Origin: Corynebacterium mustelae | GTDB lineage: Bacteria > Actinomycetota > Actinomycetes > Mycobacteriales > Mycobacteriaceae | Length of the DNA stretch: 64,000 nucleotides | Assembly: GCF_001020985.1 (NCBI RefSeq) | Contig: NZ_CP011542.1 | Span: 3,224,001 to 3,288,000, forward strand | Direction: 5' to 3' | Shown here: piece by piece, positions 59,376 to 64,000 of the stretch | How the letters are laid out: the number at the start of each line of letters is the position of its first letter | Position numbering within the stretch: position 1 is the stretch's first letter | Program-made: the position numbers and the translations under genes | The notes under the pieces: model-generated | Told to the model about the DNA's origin: nothing | Database searches by the model: none | Seen by the model: the letters and a program-made list of their open reading frames with translations, nothing else

Positions 59376-59390
59376 GTGTAAATTTTACAC
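59376..59390. promoter_or_regulatory. Perfect 15-bp palindrome upstream of the MFS gene
   Basis: GTGTAAA-T-TTTACAC is a perfect palindrome around one base, 104 bases upstream of the MFS start and about 73 bases after the CopA stop. It is probably an operator for the MFS gene. The regulator is unknown. Confidence 0.6.
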
Positions 59391-59493
59391 CCCCATATGA
59401 TTCAGCATTAGCTCATCCGTTGGCTCACTGCTTATCATGTGCACCACAAGCAAGGCCGCATAGCCCGTTCAATAAACGAGAGGATTATCGACC

Positions 59494-60834
59494 ATGAACA
59501 CCAACTCGGGAATCGAACTTAGCCGCAACCAGCGCCTGGATCGGTTGCCTTTAACCGGAAAACATAAACGAATGCTTGTTGGTTCCGGTGTTGGTTGGGC
59601 GCTGGATGCGATGGATGTGGGTTTGATCTCCTTTATCATGGCTGCCCTCGTAACACATTGGGGGCTTAGCCCTACTGAAACATCGTGGCTGGCTGCTATT
59701 GGTTTTGTCGGAATGGCTGTGGGGGCAACCTTCGGCGGATTATTGGCCGATAAATTCGGTCGACGTCAAATCTTCGCCGCCACACTGTTGGTCTACGGTC
59801 TCGCCACCGGCGCATCCGCGCTAGCAGGTGGTCTGGCTACCTTGATGGTGCTGCGTTTTATTGTTGGTTTGGGTTTGGGTGCAGAACTGCCTGTTGCGTC
59901 AACACTTATCTCAGAATTTTCGCCACGGGCGATTCGGGGACGCATGGTGGTCGCCTTAGAAGCGTTCTGGGCACTGGGCTGGATTATGGCAGCTATCATT
60001 GGCCGTTTTGTTGTCACAACCGGTCACGATGGTTGGCGTTGGGCATTAGCCTTAGGGTGCGTTCCTGCACTATATGCACTGTTCGTTCGGCTAAAACTGC
60101 CCGAATCTGTTCGTTTTTTAGAAGCAAAAGGACGCCATGCGGAAGCGGAAAAGATAGTGGCTGGTTTTGAATCAGAACTTTCTGTGAAACAACTTTCTGC
60201 GCTTAACGCCACCACGTCCACGCCACCTCCTAACGACAGCATGGACTCAGCAGTATCACTGTGGTCTAAATCTTTTCGTCGCCGAACAGCTATCCTGTGG
60301 ATAATTTGGTTCTGTATGAACTTGGGATACTACGGCGCCTTCATTTGGATTCCATCATTATTGGTTGCCGACGGTTTTTCGCTGGTTAAAAGCTTCCAGT
60401 TCACACTTATTATCACGCTTGCACAATTACCAGGCTACGCGGTAGCGGCGTGGTTGATTGAAGTGTGGGGTAGGCGCGCAACCCTAGCAACATTCTTGGT
60501 CGGCTCAGCCCTAGCCGCCGCAGGCTACGGCTTCGCCGGATCAGAAGCAACGATCATAGTCGCTGGTTGCCTTTTATCATTTTTCAATTTAGGTGCCTGG
60601 GGTGCGCTTTACGCCATTTCACCAGAGCTTTACCCGACCGAAATCAGAGGCCGTGGAACTGGGGCTGCGGCTGGTTTCGGGCGTATTGCCTCGATCATGG
60701 CACCGCTGATCGTTCCACCGCTCATTAGTGTCGGTGGAACGTCGGCCCTATTTAGCCTATTCGGCGCAACTTTTATTTGCGCGACCTTTGCCTCGTTGCT
60801 CCTGCCAGAACAACGAGGCAAAAGTATCGACTAA
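59494..60834 (+). CDS. MFS transporter, NiaP/AAHS-like
   Basis: This 446-residue protein has twelve membrane helices, the motif ADKFGRRQIFAA, GWALDAMDVGLISFIM in helix 1 (Asp of GXXXD typical of AAHS/NiaP permeases), and LPESVRFL. It resembles nicotinate permease NiaP and aromatic acid symporters; the substrate is not certain. GAGAGG stands 12 bases before ATG 59494. Its stop overlaps the convergent META gene by four bases. Confidence 0.85.
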   Translation: MNTNSGIELSRNQRLDRLPLTGKHKRMLVGSGVGWALDAMDVGLISFIMAALVTHWGLSPTETSWLAAIGFVGMAVGATFGGLLADKFGRRQIFAATLLVYGLATGASALAGGLATLMVLRFIVGLGLGAELPVASTLISEFSPRAIRGRMVVALEAFWALGWIMAAIIGRFVVTTGHDGWRWALALGCVPALYALFVRLKLPESVRFLEAKGRHAEAEKIVAGFESELSVKQLSALNATTSTPPPNDSMDSAVSLWSKSFRRRTAILWIIWFCMNLGYYGAFIWIPSLLVADGFSLVKSFQFTLIITLAQLPGYAVAAWLIEVWGRRATLATFLVGSALAAAGYGFAGSEATIIVAGCLLSFFNLGAWGALYAISPELYPTEIRGRGTGAAAGFGRIASIMAPLIVPPLISVGGTSALFSLFGATFICATFASLLLPEQRGKSID

Positions 60835-61466
60835 GGGCGCTTCCACTCCGATGCAACCCCATCCGATCGGAGTAAATACAGGTGACCTGCTGCATCTAGA
60901 TAAACCTTGGGGTTTGATTCGATGAAGGACAATGCTTCTGCATCCTGTGCATCTTGCTGAGGCGAACATGCCATCAGGGTGGAAACCCCTGCCTGGGTAG
61001 TTTTGAGCACGCTGCCTTCAAACCACAGCCCTTGAGTGCGGTGATTGCAGGTGGCACCACCGTAAAACTCCTGAAGATCTGCCGGGACAGCCCCTGGTTT
61101 GAATTCTTCCGTGAGGTACCCCAGCTCGGCAGGACGCTTCGAAACGAACTCACGAAATTCGATTTTCGTTGTTCGAGGTTCCTTGACTGCAACCCACGTT
61201 CCAGTGCGAATTTTTTTGAGTTGTGCTTCGGTTACCAAAGTTGCTCCCTTAGGCAACTTGGTTCCTAGTGAAATAGCTTTAGGGGCATCTGGCATAGGTG
61301 GAATGAAGGTCGAAGGTGAGGATAGAGAGGACAGCTGGTTGAGGTCCCGGGGTAAAGATACAATCCCCGAGGATGCATGAGCGGGTGCTACGGGGGTTGC
61401 CCCCGTAACTGAGCTTAAAAATTGCATGGCTGCGGTCAAAGCTGCCGCAACAGTGTGAGCTATCAT
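60831..61466 (-). CDS. Exported META domain protein
   Basis: This 211-residue protein has an N-terminal secretion signal (about 1-31, with AHAS cleavage site) and a disordered linker. A META-like domain spans about 110-211 (CNHRTQGLWFEGSVLKT, STLMACSPQQDAQDAE, NPKVYLDAAGHLYLLRSDG). META domains occur in HslJ and in heat-shock or resistance proteins. Two cysteines may form a disulphide (TCNHRT and MACSP). GGAG is present before ATG 61466. Function unknown. Confidence 0.8.
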   Translation of the reverse strand: MIAHTVAAALTAAMQFLSSVTGATPVAPAHASSGIVSLPRDLNQLSSLSSPSTFIPPMPDAPKAISLGTKLPKGATLVTEAQLKKIRTGTWVAVKEPRTTKIEFREFVSKRPAELGYLTEEFKPGAVPADLQEFYGGATCNHRTQGLWFEGSVLKTTQAGVSTLMACSPQQDAQDAEALSFIESNPKVYLDAAGHLYLLRSDGVASEWKRP

Positions 61467-61647
61467 CGCTGTTACTCCTTTCGCGTTTTACAATGGCTTC
61501 TACTTAGTAGTGACATTTAAGAGCGAAAGGTTACAGGTGTAGTAAAAAAATTTGTGCCGGATCTATCCTATCGATCACCTGGTGTTTTTATCACTTAAGC
61601 AATCCGTGAAAGCCATAGTTCCACGACCACAGCCAGGTACATAGCTT

Positions 61648-63207
61648 TTATAGTTGCCGTGCCATGTCTTTGAAGCGGGAGAAGTGCAACTGATGAGCAA
61701 CCTGCACAGTATCGATAGGCCCGCCGCGGTGTTTCGCCAAAATGATATCCGCTTCACCAGCACGGGTGTCGTCTTTATCTTGACTATCGGGCCGGTACAA
61801 CAGCATAACCATATCTGCGTCCTGCTCCAGGGAGCCGGATTCACGAAGGTCAGCAATCTGAGGTCGTTTATCAGTACGCGATTCCGGGCCACGGTTGAGC
61901 TGTGAAATAGCGATCAATGGCACATCGAGTTCTTTAGCCAATAGCTTTAATTGGCGGGAGAATTCCGAGACTTCCTGTTGGCGCGATTCAGTCTTTTTAC
62001 CAGAACTCATCAGTTGCAAATAGTCCACCACGATCATGGACAGGTCGTGTTTCTGCTTCAGCTTGCGCGCCTTGGAGCGAATCTCCATCATGGTGAGATT
62101 CGCCGAGTCATCAATAAAAATGGGTGCTTGTTCAATCTGCCCGACTCTAGTGGCGAGTTTCGCCCAGTCTTCGTCGGTGAGTCGACCGGCTCGCATGTCA
62201 GAAAGCTTTATGTCGGTTTCCGCCGACAGCATGCGCATGACTATTTCGCTTTTCGACATTTCCAAAGAGAAAATTACCGCCGCTTTGTTATGGACGATCG
62301 AACACGAGCGGACGAAATCTAATGCCAAGGTTGACTTACCAACACCGGGACGAGCAGCAACGATAATCATTTGCCCGCCGTGCAAACCATTGGTTAAGTT
62401 ATCAAGGTCTTGAAATCCAGTTGGTACTCCCTGCGCTAATCCGCCGTGAAGCGCAATAGCGTCTAATTCATCCATGGTCGGTTGAATCAAATCCCGCAGT
62501 ACCGCATAGTCTTCGGCGGTGTTCTTTTGGGCAATGGCAAAAACTTGTTGCTGCGCCATGTCGATTACAGCATCTAGTTCGGCACCTTCAGTGCCTTCAT
62601 AGCCCAGTTGCACAACGCGGGTACCAGCGTCGACTAGTCGGCGTAAAATGGCTTTCTCCGCCACAATCTCGGCGTAATATCGAGCGTTTGCCGCAGTAGG
62701 TACAGAGGAAATAAGGGTGTGGAGGTATGGGGCTCCACCCACTCGCTCCAGATCATTATTGCGATCAAGACGACCAGCAACGATTACCGTATCGATTTCC
62801 TTATTATCGGAAAACAGATCAATAATCGCCGTATAGATAAGCTGGTGCGCTGGTCGGAAAAAATCTTCCGGCGAAAGCGACTCGATGATATCAACAACGG
62901 TGTTGGGACTAAGCAGCATCGCGCCTAGTACGCCTTGTTCTGCTTCATTGTCGTGGGGAGGCTGCCGATACTCGTCGTAAGCCCGCCGCCCAGAATCATA
63001 CCGATCCCGCTGTTGCGAATACCTAGCACGAGTCATCGGCGGCTCAGCAGGCCCGCTGGGTGGGTTCGGAAGATCGACGCTTGAATAATCTGTTTCCATC
63101 GGCGCGATTGCTGCGGAACCGTCGAAGGCAACGTTGTGGGTAGTGGTCCCCGCATCCGGCGCATCATCGAAGCTTTGCGACGAATAATCGCTGCTCATCT
63201 CTCGCAT
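61648..63207 (-). CDS. dnaB: Replicative DNA helicase DnaB
   Basis: This 519-residue protein has an N-terminal disordered extension (1-80), a DnaB N-domain (about 80-185, PPHDNEAEQGVLGAMLL) and a C-terminal RecA-like ATPase. The ATPase has Walker A ARPGVGKST, Walker B MIVVDYLQLM and the loop GPESRTDKRPQIADLRESGSLEQDADMVMLLYR. All motifs of a hexameric replicative helicase are present, with no intein. RBS GGGGAGAGGA ends right before ATG 63207. An ATG three codons in (63198) is also well spaced. Confidence 0.96.
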   Translation of the reverse strand: MREMSSDYSSQSFDDAPDAGTTTHNVAFDGSAAIAPMETDYSSVDLPNPPSGPAEPPMTRARYSQQRDRYDSGRRAYDEYRQPPHDNEAEQGVLGAMLLSPNTVVDIIESLSPEDFFRPAHQLIYTAIIDLFSDNKEIDTVIVAGRLDRNNDLERVGGAPYLHTLISSVPTAANARYYAEIVAEKAILRRLVDAGTRVVQLGYEGTEGAELDAVIDMAQQQVFAIAQKNTAEDYAVLRDLIQPTMDELDAIALHGGLAQGVPTGFQDLDNLTNGLHGGQMIIVAARPGVGKSTLALDFVRSCSIVHNKAAVIFSLEMSKSEIVMRMLSAETDIKLSDMRAGRLTDEDWAKLATRVGQIEQAPIFIDDSANLTMMEIRSKARKLKQKHDLSMIVVDYLQLMSSGKKTESRQQEVSEFSRQLKLLAKELDVPLIAISQLNRGPESRTDKRPQIADLRESGSLEQDADMVMLLYRPDSQDKDDTRAGEADIILAKHRGGPIDTVQVAHQLHFSRFKDMARQL

Positions 63208-63386
63208 TCCTCTCCCCTATAGTTCACCATAAGGTAAGTGAACTTAGTGCCATATACGCACCCTAGGATTCTAGCGCACCAGTCTAATGAAGAAAGCATT
63301 GGCAAAATATACCCGCATAAGTTCCAACTATAAGCAAGCTAGATGTACTGCCGAACCTCAATTGAGTCCCGCCGCTGATGCTGGAA

Positions 63387-64000
63387 TTATTTTTTCATAG
63401 TCTTCGCTTTATTGATCGCCGCGATTGCCCTGATTACGCCGATATGTGAAAACGCTTGCGGATAGTTTCCGGCTAGTCGGCCGTGCTCCGGGTCATATTC
63501 TTCGGCTAAAAACCCTAGATCCGTAGCATAACTTGCCAATTGATCCATTAATTTTTCGGCGTCTTCGATCCGTCCAGCGGCGGCATACTGTTCCACCAGC
63601 CAAAAATTACAGATAAGAAATGGGTACTCGTGCCCGCTCAAACCATCCATCGCCAGGTTTCCGGTACCAGTCGGATCGGTCCTGTATCGATAAATCAGAC
63701 CGTGGCTGTCACCATGAATATCTTTCAGGTTCTGTTCAATGGCGGTGACGGTTCGTTGCATGAGTAGGTCACTAGCGTCAATAAAACCGGTTTGCGGTAT
63801 TTGCAATAAAGATGCGTCGACGGAGCGAGGTTGTCCTTCATAGGTTTGGAGAAAAGTGCCGGTTTTCTCATCAAAACCACGTGAAATTATCTCTTCCCGA
63901 AGCTCAATCCGGCGTCGACGCCACATAGCAACATCAGCATCTTCCGCCAACTCCGGATACGTTTCCACTGCGGTGATACCGGCGTTGAATGCAGCCCACA
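63387..64000 (-). CDS. GH15 family glycoside hydrolase (C-terminal part, cut by window edge)
   Basis: The frame is open to position 64000, so the N-terminal part is missing. The last 204 residues include WAAFNAGITAVETYPELAED, LQIPQTGFID, GDSHGLIYRY and GHEYPFLICNFWLVEQY, as in the catalytic (alpha/alpha)6 barrel of GH15 enzymes. The corynebacterial members of this group are likely trehalases or glucoamylases. The end ACNKAKTMKK is an ordinary tail, without a secretion signal in view. Confidence 0.87.
   Translation of the reverse strand, partial: WAAFNAGITAVETYPELAEDADVAMWRRRRIELREEIISRGFDEKTGTFLQTYEGQPRSVDASLLQIPQTGFIDASDLLMQRTVTAIEQNLKDIHGDSHGLIYRYRTDPTGTGNLAMDGLSGHEYPFLICNFWLVEQYAAAGRIEDAEKLMDQLASYATDLGFLAEEYDPEHGRLAGNYPQAFSHIGVIRAIAAINKAKTMKK

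Overview
The window is a chromosomal segment of a Corynebacterium. The evidence is a GlxR-type CRP regulator, a 6C small RNA, WhiB and Lsr2 proteins, DUF2020 and DUF6474 proteins that I know mainly from this genus, and a gene order that follows the mycobacterial block from tadB/tadA/ssd to ponA2 and its metallophosphoesterase (Rv3658c to Rv3683 in M. tuberculosis). Base composition looks moderate for the genus, with many AT-rich spacers. No insertion sequence, prophage or CRISPR array was seen.

Region 1 (1-22.1 kb) is the conserved block. It holds a Tad secretion cluster (tadC partial, tadB, tadA, ssd), the 6C RNA, a SerB-like HAD phosphatase, a conserved hypothetical protein, a holin-like membrane protein, an EphE-like hydrolase without a recognisable nucleophile, and the minus-strand series nth, tlpA-like, Nudix and marP. 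These are followed by glxR, a metallo-beta-lactamase-fold hydrolase, ridA with a 51-residue DUF4177 gene, a WhiB gene, a class A penicillin-binding protein, yqeY and a metallophosphoesterase. Two insertions break the expected order: a TetR-controlled FtsX/MacB-type ABC exporter between ssd and the 6C RNA, and a DUF222/HNH endonuclease gene between ephE and marP.

Region 2 (22.1-43.2 kb) is mixed. It has tRNA-Pro(CGG), a HAD hydrolase, a membrane-cupredoxin protein, an MFS exporter, sodA and msrA (oxidative defence), a CPBP protease, an AhpD-like protein, a TM0106-type nuclease, lsr2 and a NarL-type two-component system. A DUF2020 lipoprotein gene starts head to head with the sensor kinase gene. 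A sortase E, a YidC paralogue, a TetR regulator, stress proteins, a pseudouridine synthase and a lipoprotein hydrolase follow.

Region 3 (43.2-49.3 kb) is one rRNA operon on the minus strand (16S, 23S, 5S), with no tRNA in the spacer and strong terminators behind 5S.

Region 4 (49.3-64 kb) carries a GntR-ABC cassette with a near-perfect operator, a NYN-domain protein, a PspA-like protein and a frameshifted DUF1648-like membrane gene. It continues with a DUF7710-like protein, thioredoxin, CopZ and CopA for copper export, an MFS transporter behind a perfect 15-bp palindrome, a META-domain exported protein, dnaB and the end of a GH15 gene cut by the window edge.

The most notable signals are these. 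The decamer TTCCCCAATA occurs ten times in the first 22 kb and I found no copy beyond. A T7 tract frameshifts the DUF1648-like gene. The 6C RNA has 8- and 10-cytosine loops. The EphE-like protein has glycine at the nucleophile position. The kinase and lipoprotein genes share the tetranucleotide CATG as overlapping opposite start codons. Start positions were adjusted by ribosome-binding sites, by -10 boxes placed for leaderless transcripts, and by family length.
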